Shown here piece by piece: positions 1-8,454 of a stretch of DNA of 64,000 nt (position 1 is the stretch's first letter; each line of letters opens with the position of its first letter). Origin of the DNA: a bacterium. Its GTDB lineage: Bacteria; Zhuqueibacterota; Zhuqueibacteria; Zhuqueibacterales; Geothermadaptataceae. The notes below the pieces were generated by a model, which saw nothing but the letters and a program-made list of their open reading frames with translations, was not told the DNA's origin and ran no database searches. The stretch lies in assembly GCA_024275575.1 (NCBI GenBank), contig JAJRYV010000134.1, positions 124,001-188,000 on the forward strand, in the 5' to 3' direction. The position numbers and the translations under genes are program-made.

Positions 1-2
1 CT

Positions 3-560
3 GCAGTCGAAGATGTTAAATGCGCTGTGCGCTGGTTACGGCTTCACGCTGGGGAGTTCGATATCGATCCCGGGAAAATTGCTTTAATCGGTGGCTCAGC
101 CGGTGGCCATCTCGCCACCTTTGTCGGTTATTCTGCTGATGAAAGCCGATTTGATGGCCAGTGCACAGCCGACTCCGTAAGCAGCCGGGTGCAGGCAGTG
201 ATCAATTTATACGGGCCGACGGACCTGACGACGGAATATGCTCAAACACATCCGACGATAACTGCTTTTCTCGAAACACCCTATGTTGATAATCCACAGT
301 TATATATCGAGGCCTCCCCCGTGCATTATCTCTCTGCCGACGACCCTCCCACATTAATTTTTCATGGCACCATCGATGAACTCGTGCCGGTTTCACAATC
401 GGATTCGTTATATCAGCGACTGCAAAACATGGGCATTCCCGTTGAATATCACCGGATGCAAGGGTGGCCGCATACGCTGGATTTGGTGCAGGTGATCAAT
501 GTGTATTGCCAATATCACATGACTAAATTTTTGAGCAAATACCTGCCTGTTCCATATTAA
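3..560 (+). CDS. Alpha/beta hydrolase, esterase-like (5' end outside window)
   Basis: Likely a carboxylesterase or acylpeptidase-like hydrolase of the alpha/beta fold. The frame is open to the left edge, so the N-terminus, where an HGG oxyanion motif would sit, is missing. The visible 185 residues keep the catalytic order: GGSAGG with the nucleophile serine at visible residue 32, an acid within HGTIDELVPV, and a histidine in GWPHTLD near the C-terminus. The stretch from AVEDVKCAVRWL through the nucleophile resembles the BD-FAE/hormone-sensitive-lipase-like group. The substrate cannot be told. A membrane protein gene follows after 39 bases on the same strand and may be co-transcribed. Confidence 0.8.
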   Translation, partial: AVEDVKCAVRWLRLHAGEFDIDPGKIALIGGSAGGHLATFVGYSADESRFDGQCTADSVSSRVQAVINLYGPTDLTTEYAQTHPTITAFLETPYVDNPQLYIEASPVHYLSADDPPTLIFHGTIDELVPVSQSDSLYQRLQNMGIPVEYHRMQGWPHTLDLVQVINVYCQYHMTKFLSKYLPVPY

Positions 561-599
561 AATGCACTGAAAATTGAGAGAATGAACGGAGGATGAGCA

Positions 600-1889
600 A
601 TGTCAAAAAGCAAAATGATATGGATCACTGCGCTCATTTTAGGCCTTGGCTGGTCTGTTCGCGGCCATTTTGGTCATGAATGGGGTGCCTCATGGGCAGG
701 GGCCATGGCGACACTGGCTGTTCTCGCGACGGCAAGAAATGAAAGCTGGGCGCAAAGGGCGCCGGCTCTTGTGGCGTTGGGTGCTATCGGCTGGGCGGTG
801 GCAGGCATGGCGAGTTACGGCATTATCGTTGGATATTGCCGCGGTATTCATTTTGGCAATGTGCTTTACGGCTATTCAATGCTCGCCGTCGTGGGCGGGC
901 TTTATGGTTTTATCGGCGGCGGTTTGTTCGGCCTCGGCCTCGAAACCAGTGATGAAAAATCCCCGGACTGGCCAAAACTGATCACGGAAATGATGGTGGG
1001 CGGATTGCTTTTCTGGGGCCTTTTTATCTACCAACTGGAATGGTTCATGACGCCGCCACGCTCCGAGATGTGGGCGGGCGCTATGGGTGCATCACTGGCA
1101 CTGAGCTGGTATTTATGGCGCCATGGTTTTCGCAAAGCGCTGCGCGTTGCCGGGTATACAGCGCTCGGCGCCGGATTTGGCTTCGCTTTTGGCAATTTTA
1201 TTCAAACCTTCGGCGCCACCACCGGCAGCGGTTATAACTGGTGGAATGTGATGGAGTTCACCCTCGGTTTTTGCGGCGGACTCGGGCTCGCGTGGTCGGT
1301 GGCGACCTGCGAATGGCCGGAAAAAGCCACGCCCTCGAAAACCGCCAACTGGTATGGACTTTTGCTGGTCATTTTTGTTATTCCTCTGATCAATTATGTC
1401 GACAGCATGACGCTGGAATATTTTAATAAAATGGCTGCCGGATGGGGCATCAGTGACAGCGGCGGATTTGCGGCGAGGCAACTGTGGAGCAGTTTTTTCA
1501 TCCTGTTATTTTTTACCGTGGGCGGAACTTTCCTCTGGCGCCGGGCGCAATGGGACAGGAACAAGCTGATCAATCTTTATTTGCCGATCATGCTTTTTGG
1601 CCATTCAGCTTATTATATGCTCTTTGGATTCATCAAAAAAGGCATGTTTTACAAAGGTTTCCATCTACGATATTCAGACAGTCTTTATTTTCCCGTTCTT
1701 GTCATTGTCGCTGTTCTGTGGTATATTGGCCATCGCCACGATAAACCGATAACTGCGCCACCAATACGTGAAAGCTGGCAATGCCAGGTTTTTCTCTTTG
1801 CGGGGCTGGTTGTCATTTTGATGCTCCTCACATTTGTTTCCATCAATATGCATGACGGCATCGCAGGCTATCATGAGCGATTTAAATAA
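600..1889 (+). CDS. Polytopic inner-membrane protein of unknown function
   Basis: I do not recognise a characterised family. The 429-residue product is dominated by hydrophobic, glycine-rich segments and I estimate 10 to 12 membrane spans. It begins with a span followed by a conserved-looking GWSVRGHFGHEWGA stretch, and also has YCRGIHFGN and NFIQTFGATTGSGYNWWN, where polar, aromatic and histidine residues inside membrane segments could line a pore or active site. The start ATG is preceded by GGAGG at good spacing. It lies 39 bases after the hydrolase gene. It might be a transporter or a membrane-embedded enzyme; the sequence does not decide. Confidence 0.75.
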   Translation: MSKSKMIWITALILGLGWSVRGHFGHEWGASWAGAMATLAVLATARNESWAQRAPALVALGAIGWAVAGMASYGIIVGYCRGIHFGNVLYGYSMLAVVGGLYGFIGGGLFGLGLETSDEKSPDWPKLITEMMVGGLLFWGLFIYQLEWFMTPPRSEMWAGAMGASLALSWYLWRHGFRKALRVAGYTALGAGFGFAFGNFIQTFGATTGSGYNWWNVMEFTLGFCGGLGLAWSVATCEWPEKATPSKTANWYGLLLVIFVIPLINYVDSMTLEYFNKMAAGWGISDSGGFAARQLWSSFFILLFFTVGGTFLWRRAQWDRNKLINLYLPIMLFGHSAYYMLFGFIKKGMFYKGFHLRYSDSLYFPVLVIVAVLWYIGHRHDKPITAPPIRESWQCQVFLFAGLVVILMLLTFVSINMHDGIAGYHERFK

Positions 1890-2147
1890 GGAATCGCCAA
1901 TGTGTGCGGAAGGTTACGGATAGGAAAGAAACCACCCCTCGATACACAGGCAAAAACCACCTGCTACTCGGGATGTCACGATTTTTCTTGCATCAGCGGG
2001 AGCCCTTCTTTGTAATATAGGCTAATCTGCAAAAAATCTCCAGAGAATCCAATGACTTTGCTGCAGGCAAAAAAACGACACGACAGAATAAGAATCTGTC
2101 TGCGAGTCGCCGATAAGTAAAGGGGTACGATTTTACAGAGGCAATGC

Positions 2148-3236
2148 ATGAATAGCAACCACAACAGCGGTTACAAAATTCTCGTCGTCGATGACGATAA
2201 AGTCAATATTTCCATTTTCCGTGAAATTCTCGAAGACCGCTATATTTTGCAATCGGTGCGTTCGGGTTCGGATGCGCTCGGGCTTCTGCCGCAATTCCGG
2301 CCGGACCTCATTCTGCTCGATGTCATGATGCCGGGATTGACCGGTTATCAGGTCTGTGAAAAAATTCGTGCCAATCCACACTATCGTTTTGTTAAAATTA
2401 TTCTCGTCTCGGGCCGTGCCAATCTGGAAGACCGGCTGGAAGGTTACAAAGCCGGCGCTGACGATTATCTGACGAAACCGTTCAATGAAGATGAGTTGAT
2501 CGCCAAAGTGGAGGTTTTTCTACGCCTGCATTATGCTGAAAAATATGAACAGATTAATCGCCAGGTGCTGGATCAGTTCTCCAGCGATTCTTCGAGACCG
2601 CTGGCGCGTATTCTTTCGGCAACAGATATGCTGGCGAGTTGCGCCCCGCTCACCGAAGATCAACTCGAATGTGTGCACATCATCAACAAGGAGGGTGAAA
2701 AACTGCTGCGAACAGTTGAACAATCACGCCAGTATTGCGAATTAAAAAAAGGCGTGAAATTACTGAAAAGCAGTGAACCGCTAAAACTTAATCTCGATAG
2801 TTTGCGCTCAAATTTTTATGCTGAATTACAGGACAGATCGCTGCAAATTGAAATCGAAATCAACAAAGAGCTTGAAATAGAGGGGGATTGGACGCGTTTG
2901 ACGACAGCATTCAAGTATTTGCTCGCGAGCGCAATCGAACTCTCTGCCGACGGTGCGATGATAATCGTTCATACGACTACGACTGAAGGTGCATTCGGGT
3001 TGACGATCCAGGCGGCCGGTAATTTGCTCTCAACTTTCGAGACAGGCCGCCTTTTTGATGTCTTTTCTTCCCCCGCAGCAGCGACTAAAATTACCCTCAA
3101 GCGCGCTATCGCACAAGCGATTATCGAGCTGCACGGCGGGCAGGTCTGCGCCGAAAACCGTGAAGGCACCGGTGTGGCATTCCGCATTAGCCTGCCGCAA
3201 GATATGGTTAATAATTTGAATGTCCCCCGAAAATGA
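2148..3236 (+). CDS. Response regulator fused to a degenerate histidine-kinase-like module
   Basis: The N-terminal receiver domain (about residues 9-128) is complete: acidic pocket VVDDD at 13-17, phosphoacceptor Asp58 in LLDVMMPG, Ser88 and Lys110 in TKPF. From about residue 135 a two-helix segment and an ATPase-like fold follow, as in a kinase DHp-CA core, ending with GTGVAFRISLP, which resembles a G2 box. Where the phosphorylated His should be (about 145-152) the sequence reads FSSDSSRPL, with no His, and the N-box position reads LLASAIEL without the usual Asn. I infer a signal receiver whose kinase-like part is a binding or dimerisation module rather than an active kinase. No cognate kinase is adjacent. 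Confidence 0.8.
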   Translation: MNSNHNSGYKILVVDDDKVNISIFREILEDRYILQSVRSGSDALGLLPQFRPDLILLDVMMPGLTGYQVCEKIRANPHYRFVKIILVSGRANLEDRLEGYKAGADDYLTKPFNEDELIAKVEVFLRLHYAEKYEQINRQVLDQFSSDSSRPLARILSATDMLASCAPLTEDQLECVHIINKEGEKLLRTVEQSRQYCELKKGVKLLKSSEPLKLNLDSLRSNFYAELQDRSLQIEIEINKELEIEGDWTRLTTAFKYLLASAIELSADGAMIIVHTTTTEGAFGLTIQAAGNLLSTFETGRLFDVFSSPAAATKITLKRAIAQAIIELHGGQVCAENREGTGVAFRISLPQDMVNNLNVPRK

Positions 3237-3285
3237 TGAGCGGAAACAATAAATCGATGGTTATCTTTTAAAAACAATGATCTCT

Positions 3286-3326
3286 TCTCACGCAAAGATG
3301 CGAAAACGCTGAGATACGCAAAGAAA
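3286..3326. repeat. Possible dispersed intergenic repeat (ACGCAAAG type)
   Basis: The short spacer after the response regulator gene holds three imperfect iterations of a TCACGCAAAGATGCG-like unit, ending in TACGCAAAGAAAG. Similar CACGCAAAG-rich iterations occur as dispersed intergenic repeats in environmental bacterial genomes, from memory and unchecked. Only one copy is in this window. Confidence 0.3.
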
Positions 3327-3443
3327 GACTGGCTTTATCTTTGCCTGTTTTGCGAGAAACAAATGATTTTAAATCGGTGATCAACTAAAAAACGGGAGAT
3401 ATTCAGACTGTGCTTAATAATCCGTCACTCACCCGTCAGTGCA

Positions 3444-3932
3444 TTAGTCGAGTGTCTCGAAACCTCCCAATTCTTTGTTTTTTCGCACATTGTCCCAGGT
3501 AAAACAGCGTCCGTTCATCGCGATATAAACACCGCGGGGCAGGGTCTGTACAAACGAAAGCGCGCTACCGAGATTAAAAAATCCATCCGAGCTGCCGAAT
3601 GCGTAAGGCACCATCGCCCCTGTTAGTACGATCGTTTTATCACTGATTTTCTCCCCCAGCAGGCGTGCCGTTATTTCCATCGTGTCCGTGCCGTGGGTGA
3701 TGACCAGGCGCTCGGCTTCGGATCTTTTGCAGATTTCGAAAATGATATTACGATCAACATCGCTCATTTCCAGGCTGTCGACCATCATGATATTGCGCAC
3801 CTGAATGTGCAGGCGGGAGCGGGCGGTTTTGAGCATCTCCGGCAAATGCGTATCCTTGAATTCAAGTTTTCCGGTGATTTCATCGTACTCTTTATCAAAT
3901 GTGCCGCCGGTGACGAGAATTTTGATCTCCAT
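3444..3932 (-). CDS. Single-domain asparaginase-like protein
   Basis: Matches the N-terminal catalytic domain of type I/II L-asparaginases, which hydrolyse asparagine to aspartate and ammonia. The first catalytic threonine is in TGGTFDKEY (Thr11), the second threonine-aspartate pair is in THGTDTM (Thr82, Asp83), and TGAMVP follows. The product is 162 residues, half the usual length of about 330: the C-terminal domain that completes the dimer active site is absent. Short forms of this kind exist as a separate group, so it is not necessarily a truncation. The start ATG lies 2 bases after the stop of the upstream PHP hydrolase gene, so the two are surely co-transcribed. Activity is unproven. Confidence 0.8.
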   Translation of the reverse strand: MEIKILVTGGTFDKEYDEITGKLEFKDTHLPEMLKTARSRLHIQVRNIMMVDSLEMSDVDRNIIFEICKRSEAERLVITHGTDTMEITARLLGEKISDKTIVLTGAMVPYAFGSSDGFFNLGSALSFVQTLPRGVYIAMNGRCFTWDNVRKNKELGGFETLD

Positions 3933-3934
3933 CT

Positions 3935-5602
3935 CTATGCCTCATCGTTTGCTGTTTGTGGAATGTGCCAAATCGGGTTGGTTAGCGCTTGCATTTTTAC
4001 TTTGCCCTGGTCACTGCCGAGCAATTGTGCGCGGTAATAACAGCGTATTTTGTTCTTTGCTGTAACTTCTATTTTTTCAACAATTTCATTGGCATCTTCG
4101 AATTTATCTTTCTGCCAGCATATCTCTTCGGTTTTTTTTAGCATGTCGCCGCGGAAGAGCAGAAGTTTTTTAACCGGCCCGAATTCCCGGGTGCTGCGGG
4201 CGGTGATCGATAGCAGGCCTTTTGCCGTCGATATTCGACCGCCCATGGGAACAGGTTGCCTGTTTTCATCTGCAGCACTTATCGCCAGAAACGGACCTGA
4301 AGTGACGGCCACGGCGCCGGCACGCAGTGCCTGCGTGAGTGTATCGGCATTGCGTTTTGCCGGCAGAAAAACCAGGCTGCGCTGCATACCGAATACTTGT
4401 TTATCGGCGATGTCGGCGACCGCCCAGAAAGGTTTGGTGATCTGGCGAAAACGGTTGAAATTGCCGTGGGCGTCGGTCCCGGCGATGATGAACAACCGAT
4501 GACCGGAGAGCAACATGTTTTTCCAGACTTTGAGGGCCTTCTGCGGTAGGCCGGGCTCGCCGTTCCAGACTTGCAGGCCATGCAGCCCGGGGTGTTGATA
4601 GTCTGTTGCGTGCCATTTGCCACGATTTAAGAGGCGATATTGAAAAAACGGCGGCCGCGATTCCGGATGTGAGGCAAAGCAGGCTGCTGAGGCGGTCGTT
4701 CTCGCCATCACGCCGGCGATCGATAAATCCGGTTTGTGGCTTAGCCACTTTTCACCGCTATCTCCTGCGCCGGGTAAAAATTCCGCATTGTTAAAAATGA
4801 GAAAATGCACGTTTTCTCCCCTGCTGTTACCGCAGGAAACTTCCTCTCCCGGCAGCACGATGAATTTTTTATCACGGCTGTTCAGGCGCTGCACTTCTGT
4901 ATGAAAATTTTGCCATTTCCGCAATTCGGGATCACTTTCCAAATAATTATCCGGCTGATCATCGAGATCATATGAGTGGTCTGTGATACCGACGAACCCA
5001 TGCCCCATTTTTTTTGCCAGTATAGCCATTGACGTTGGCGAGGCGCCAAATTCAAGTTGATCGCTGGTGTAATTGGAGTGGGTGTGCAAATCGCCGGTGA
5101 CAAAATTTTTTCCGAGCGGTAACGGTTCAATTGCGAGATAGGTTTTGAACGGCTGCTTGGGCAAATGCTGGTAATTATCATTCAGACAGGTATAGCGCTT
5201 GTTGCCAATTTTGTAATGAATCACAACTGAAACCGCACACCAGCCTTGCATGCATTCGGGCGCATCGAGCTCAAGTATCCGTTCCCAGAAAGGGCTTTTT
5301 ATATTTTCATCAATTTTGATTTCCCGGCTGAAGCGGCGGTTGAGCGGCCCGGTTATTTCGAGGGAAATTTTGCTGATCAAAACCGGAAAGCGGTGCCCGT
5401 CTTTAACGATGAGCAAAACGGCAAATCGTTTACCGGTTTCAAAGCGGCGGGCAATATCGGCGATGATCTCCGGTTGTTTGTGAAAATAACGGCTGGGGAT
5501 GAACGGAATACGGTAATGGATTTCGGCATAAGCTATAACAAGCCCCAAGCCTGCAAGCGCTGTAAAAAAAACAGAAGCGGGTGAAGCGCAATAAACGGGC
5601 AT
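3935..5602 (-). CDS. CehA/McbA-type PHP-domain metallohydrolase
   Basis: A 555-residue protein with an N-terminal hydrophobic segment (about residues 9-27, signal or membrane anchor), a beta-rich region, and then a PHP metal-dependent phosphoesterase domain from about residue 165. Metal-ligand motifs visible in order are GDLHTHS (about 170), GITDHS, GEEVS, a SHPES histidine and GTDAHG. This arrangement fits the CehA/McbA family, whose studied members hydrolyse carbamates and related esters; the natural substrate here is unknown. The start is the ATG just after an in-frame TTG. First gene of a two-gene minus-strand operon with the one-domain asparaginase. Confidence 0.8.
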   Translation of the reverse strand: MPVYCASPASVFFTALAGLGLVIAYAEIHYRIPFIPSRYFHKQPEIIADIARRFETGKRFAVLLIVKDGHRFPVLISKISLEITGPLNRRFSREIKIDENIKSPFWERILELDAPECMQGWCAVSVVIHYKIGNKRYTCLNDNYQHLPKQPFKTYLAIEPLPLGKNFVTGDLHTHSNYTSDQLEFGASPTSMAILAKKMGHGFVGITDHSYDLDDQPDNYLESDPELRKWQNFHTEVQRLNSRDKKFIVLPGEEVSCGNSRGENVHFLIFNNAEFLPGAGDSGEKWLSHKPDLSIAGVMARTTASAACFASHPESRPPFFQYRLLNRGKWHATDYQHPGLHGLQVWNGEPGLPQKALKVWKNMLLSGHRLFIIAGTDAHGNFNRFRQITKPFWAVADIADKQVFGMQRSLVFLPAKRNADTLTQALRAGAVAVTSGPFLAISAADENRQPVPMGGRISTAKGLLSITARSTREFGPVKKLLLFRGDMLKKTEEICWQKDKFEDANEIVEKIEVTAKNKIRCYYRAQLLGSDQGKVKMQALTNPIWHIPQTANDEA

Positions 5603-6026
5603 CAATTTTTATTATCCAAAGGGTGATGAACAATGGAATTTTACAAGAATGCGAAAAATAGCACGCATAAATATGCAATGCAAGCAGAATGATCAAGTTG
5701 AATCGGTAAAAACCATTTATTCAACGTAAAGGTTCACGCCTGCATTATTCATGAATTTATAATATATAGGTCTGCATTCATTTAATAAACAATTTGTTAA
5801 CGTCGGAGTGCAACATCTTTATGGGCTGCAACTTTTTTTTGATCGGATAAAAGACCGCTAATGCGGCTTTATTGAGCTTAAATTAAAGCGATTGATTACT
5901 GATATTACTTGACTTTTAAACAATATTTTATTAAATTTATCGTTCGCTTTTGCGATTGTGTTTAACACATATTTTTCCTGAAAGCTATCAATATTTAAAA
6001 TTGATTTTTAAAATCCGGTAATTGTG
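5603..6026. other. AT-rich divergent intergenic region
   Basis: Separates the minus-strand PHP hydrolase from the plus-strand SPOR gene, so it should hold promoters for both. One plausible plus-strand promoter is listed separately. An imperfect hairpin near 5847-5872 (GACCGC/GCGGC core) is too weak to call a terminator. I see no coding sequence. Confidence 0.5.
5909..5937 (+). promoter_or_regulatory. Candidate sigma70-type promoter for the SPOR-domain gene
   Basis: TTGACT at 5909-5914 and TAAATT at 5932-5937 are separated by 17 bases in very AT-rich DNA, about 90 bases before the start of the SPOR lipoprotein gene. The AT richness makes chance matches likely. Confidence 0.4.
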
Positions 6027-6545
6027 ATGAAAAAAAATGCTGCTGGAATTTGTATTTTGTTTCTGTTTTTTACTTGTGCAGGCGGCTCAAAAGTGCAGGT
6101 CGCCGATTCTCATGAGCAGGAGCTGCCGGTTAAAAACAGCCACCTCCTCGATGAAGATTTTAATCCCAATACCCTGCAGGAACCCGTTTCTCCCATCAAA
6201 CCCATGCTGAAAAATACAGTGGAATCGAAGGAGTATGATTTGTCCAGTTCTGCTGCAAAAATCGATGCGCAAACCCAGGCAATCGGTTATCGTGTGCAGA
6301 TTTTGCAAACGCAGGATGCCGAGGAAGCGCGTACTGTGCAAAGCGATGCCATCGTCGAGCTAGACGCCGAGGTTTATCCGATTTTCGACAGCCCGTATTA
6401 TAAAGTACGCGTCGGTGATTTTCTCATTCGTGCCGAAGCTGAGGAATTGTTACAGCGGGTCATCGCAAAAGGCTACAAAAGCGCGTGGATTGTGCGCACA
6501 AAGATCAACGCTGCCAATGCTGAAAAGACGAGACAGGAAGAGTAA
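6027..6545 (+). CDS. SPOR-domain envelope protein
   Basis: A 172-residue exported protein. The N-terminal hydrophobic stretch ends in FFTCAGGS, a poor but possible lipobox. A low-complexity linker follows, and then a SPOR peptidoglycan-binding domain from about residue 88 (GYRVQILQTQDAEEAR through YYKVRVGDF to the final helix and AWIVRT). SPOR domains bind glycan strands lacking stem peptides at division sites, so a role at the septal cell wall is likely but inferred. The start is the ATG at 6027, directly after an in-frame GTG; no strong ribosome-binding site is seen. It precedes yebC by 58 bases. Confidence 0.75.
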   Translation: MKKNAAGICILFLFFTCAGGSKVQVADSHEQELPVKNSHLLDEDFNPNTLQEPVSPIKPMLKNTVESKEYDLSSSAAKIDAQTQAIGYRVQILQTQDAEEARTVQSDAIVELDAEVYPIFDSPYYKVRVGDFLIRAEAEELLQRVIAKGYKSAWIVRTKINAANAEKTRQEE

Positions 6546-6603
6546 ACCGCCGGCCTCGGCCACATTTTGATTTGATAAATTTTTGGAATTCTCTGGAGGA
6601 CGC

Positions 6604-7353
6604 ATGTCTGGACATTCAAAATGGAGCACGATAAAGCGCAAGAAAGCTGCCAACGATTCTGCACGTGGTAAAATTTTTACCAAACTCATCAAAGAAATTA
6701 CTGTAGCAGCGCGATCCGGCGGTGGTGATGAAGAAACTAATCCGCGGTTACGCACCGCAATCCAGGCGGCGCGTGGCGCCAATATGCCGACGGATAATAT
6801 TAAACGTGCCATCCAGAAAGGCACAGGTGAGCTGCCGGGCGTTAATTATGATGAAATCGTCTATGAAGGATATACACCGGGCGGCGCTGCGTTGATCATC
6901 CAGTGCCTGACGGATAATAGAAACCGTACCGTTGCGGAAGTACGGCATTTATTGAGCAAGCACAACGGTAATCTTGGTGAGACGGGCTCCGTGGCGTGGA
7001 ATTTCGAGCGCCGCGGCGAGATTTTAATCGCTGCAGAGGGTATGAGTGAGGATGATCTGATGGAATTGAGTCTCGAAGTCGGGGCGGATGATTTTACCCT
7101 GGAAGATGGTATGGGCACGTTGCTTTGCGAACCGGCCGATCTGCACGCGGTGCAAAGCGCTCTCGAAGAGAAAAAAGCCAATATCGAAAGTGCGGACCTG
7201 GTGATGGTACCGAAAAATACCATTGCTATAGAAGGGAAAGCGGCTGAACAGGCGTTAAAATTGATGCTGCTGCTCGAAGATCACGATGATGTTCAAAAAG
7301 TGTACTCAAATTTTGATATTGATCCGGAAATAATGGCCGCATTTGAAGGTTGA
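6604..7353 (+). CDS. yebC: YebC/PmpR-family protein (TACO1-like)
   Basis: A 249-residue protein starting MSGHSKWSTIKRKKAANDS, the hallmark N-terminus of the YebC family, with the expected TNPRLR, NMPTDNIKRAI and EGYTPGGAAL motifs. Members act as transcriptional regulators, and recent work implicates them in relieving ribosome stalling. I chose the ATG at 6604 because TGGAGGA stands just upstream; an in-frame ATG 21 bases earlier would add non-conserved residues. Its 3' end overlaps the start assigned to ruvC by 11 bases. The order yebC-ruvC-ruvA-ruvB is common in bacteria. Confidence 0.93.
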   Translation: MSGHSKWSTIKRKKAANDSARGKIFTKLIKEITVAARSGGGDEETNPRLRTAIQAARGANMPTDNIKRAIQKGTGELPGVNYDEIVYEGYTPGGAALIIQCLTDNRNRTVAEVRHLLSKHNGNLGETGSVAWNFERRGEILIAAEGMSEDDLMELSLEVGADDFTLEDGMGTLLCEPADLHAVQSALEEKKANIESADLVMVPKNTIAIEGKAAEQALKLMLLLEDHDDVQKVYSNFDIDPEIMAAFEG

Positions 7354-7858
7354 TGCCAATAAAAATTCTCAAAAATTGCTGCGTATTCTCGGTGTGGACC
7401 CGGGTTTAACCCGGACCGGCTGGGGCGCCATCGCCTGTCACAAAGGGTGTGTTGAGATGCTGGAATACGGCACTGTTTCGACTGACACCAAAACACAATT
7501 CCCCGCCAGGTTGGCGCATATATACAGTGAATTGCACATGGTCGCTGACCGTTTTCAGCCCGATTTTTTCGCTGTTGAAGATGTGATTTATGCTGCGAAC
7601 GTAAAAATAGCCTTAAAGCTTGGTCATGCCAGGGGGTCGATATTGCTCGTTGCCGCTCACAGTCAAATTCCGGTTGCCAGTTATTCCCCAAAAGAGATCA
7701 AACAATCTGTTACAGGCAATGGCAATGCCTCGAAAGATCAGGTACAACGAATGGTTCAAGTTATTCTCAATGTGGCTCCATTGAAGACATTTCATGACGC
7801 CAGCGACGCCCTGGCGACCGCAATTTGTCACGCAAACCGGCTGAAAGTTGAAAGATAA
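7343..7858 (+). CDS. ruvC: Holliday junction resolvase RuvC
   Basis: Endonuclease that cuts Holliday junctions symmetrically during recombinational repair, working with the RuvAB branch-migration motor. The RNase H-like catalytic acids are visible: Asp in LGVDPGLTRTG, Glu in FAVEDV, and the C-terminal pair in HDASDALA. Length is 171 residues from the TTG at 7343, which overlaps yebC. An alternative TTG at 7376 would place the start just before LRILGVDPG, closer to typical RuvC N-termini. Neither has a convincing ribosome-binding site, so the exact start is uncertain. ruvA follows after 5 bases. Confidence 0.92.
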   Translation: MKVDANKNSQKLLRILGVDPGLTRTGWGAIACHKGCVEMLEYGTVSTDTKTQFPARLAHIYSELHMVADRFQPDFFAVEDVIYAANVKIALKLGHARGSILLVAAHSQIPVASYSPKEIKQSVTGNGNASKDQVQRMVQVILNVAPLKTFHDASDALATAICHANRLKVER

Positions 7859-7863
7859 AACGC

Positions 7864-8454
7864 ATGATCGCATTTCTCTAAGGCATTCTCACGGTTAAAC
7901 AGCCAACTAAAGTCCACTTAAATGTCAACGGCGTGGGATATGAAGTCAGTATTCCCGTCTCTACTTATGATCAATTGCCGCAGGAAGGACAAAAGCTGTC
8001 CCTGCACACTTCGATGATTGTGCGTGAAGACAGTATGCAGCTCTATGGTTTTGCCAGCCTCGAGGAGAAACAGTTTTTTCTCGATCTGATCGCCATTTCC
8101 GGTGTCGGACCTAAAGTAGCGACGGGCATTCTCAGCGGCATAAATTTTTCCAATTTTCGTGAAGCGATCGTCGCAAATGATCTCACCCGACTCAAAGGCC
8201 TGCCGGGTATCGGCAAAAAAACAGCCGAGCGTCTGGTGTTGGAATTAAAAGATAAATATGCCCGTTCAACGGTCATGATGCGCGTGGGTACAGAACAAAT
8301 TTCCGGGAGCGGTATTTTTGATGATGCGGTGCTGGCGCTGGTTTCGCTGGGTTATGCAAAAGCCAGTGTCGTCAAAACACTGGATAAAATTATGCATGAA
8401 AATCCTCCGGAAAAATTAGAGCAGCTCATCAAAGAAGCCCTGCGGCGGTTATAA
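7864..8454 (+). CDS. ruvA: Holliday junction helicase subunit RuvA, frame interrupted by TAA at codon 6
   Basis: RuvA tetramers clamp Holliday junctions and load the RuvB motor. Reading from the ATG at 7864 gives MIAFL, then a TAA stop (7879-7881), then GILTVKQPTKVHLNVNGVGYEV in the same frame, which aligns with the canonical RuvA N-terminus where codon 6 is usually Lys or Arg. The rest is intact: OB fold, two helix-hairpin-helix motifs (ISGVGPKVA, LPGIGKKTAERLV) and the C-terminal RuvB-binding domain. A single base change from AAA would explain the stop. Without it the gene has normal length (about 196 codons). The first in-frame GTG (7933) would drop 23 residues of the OB fold. A consensus error, a real mutation or readthrough are all possible. 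Confidence 0.85.

Noticed and set aside
3693..5584. Several plus-strand open frames of 60-150 codons
   Set aside because: They lie opposite the PHP hydrolase and asparaginase genes, have no family features, and are antisense shadows.
7864..8454. Stop-codon reassignment (TAA as sense) suggested by ruvA
   Set aside because: TAA ends many genes here at the expected length (for example ruvB's neighbours, rplL, rpmJ), and no other conserved gene contains an internal TAA.
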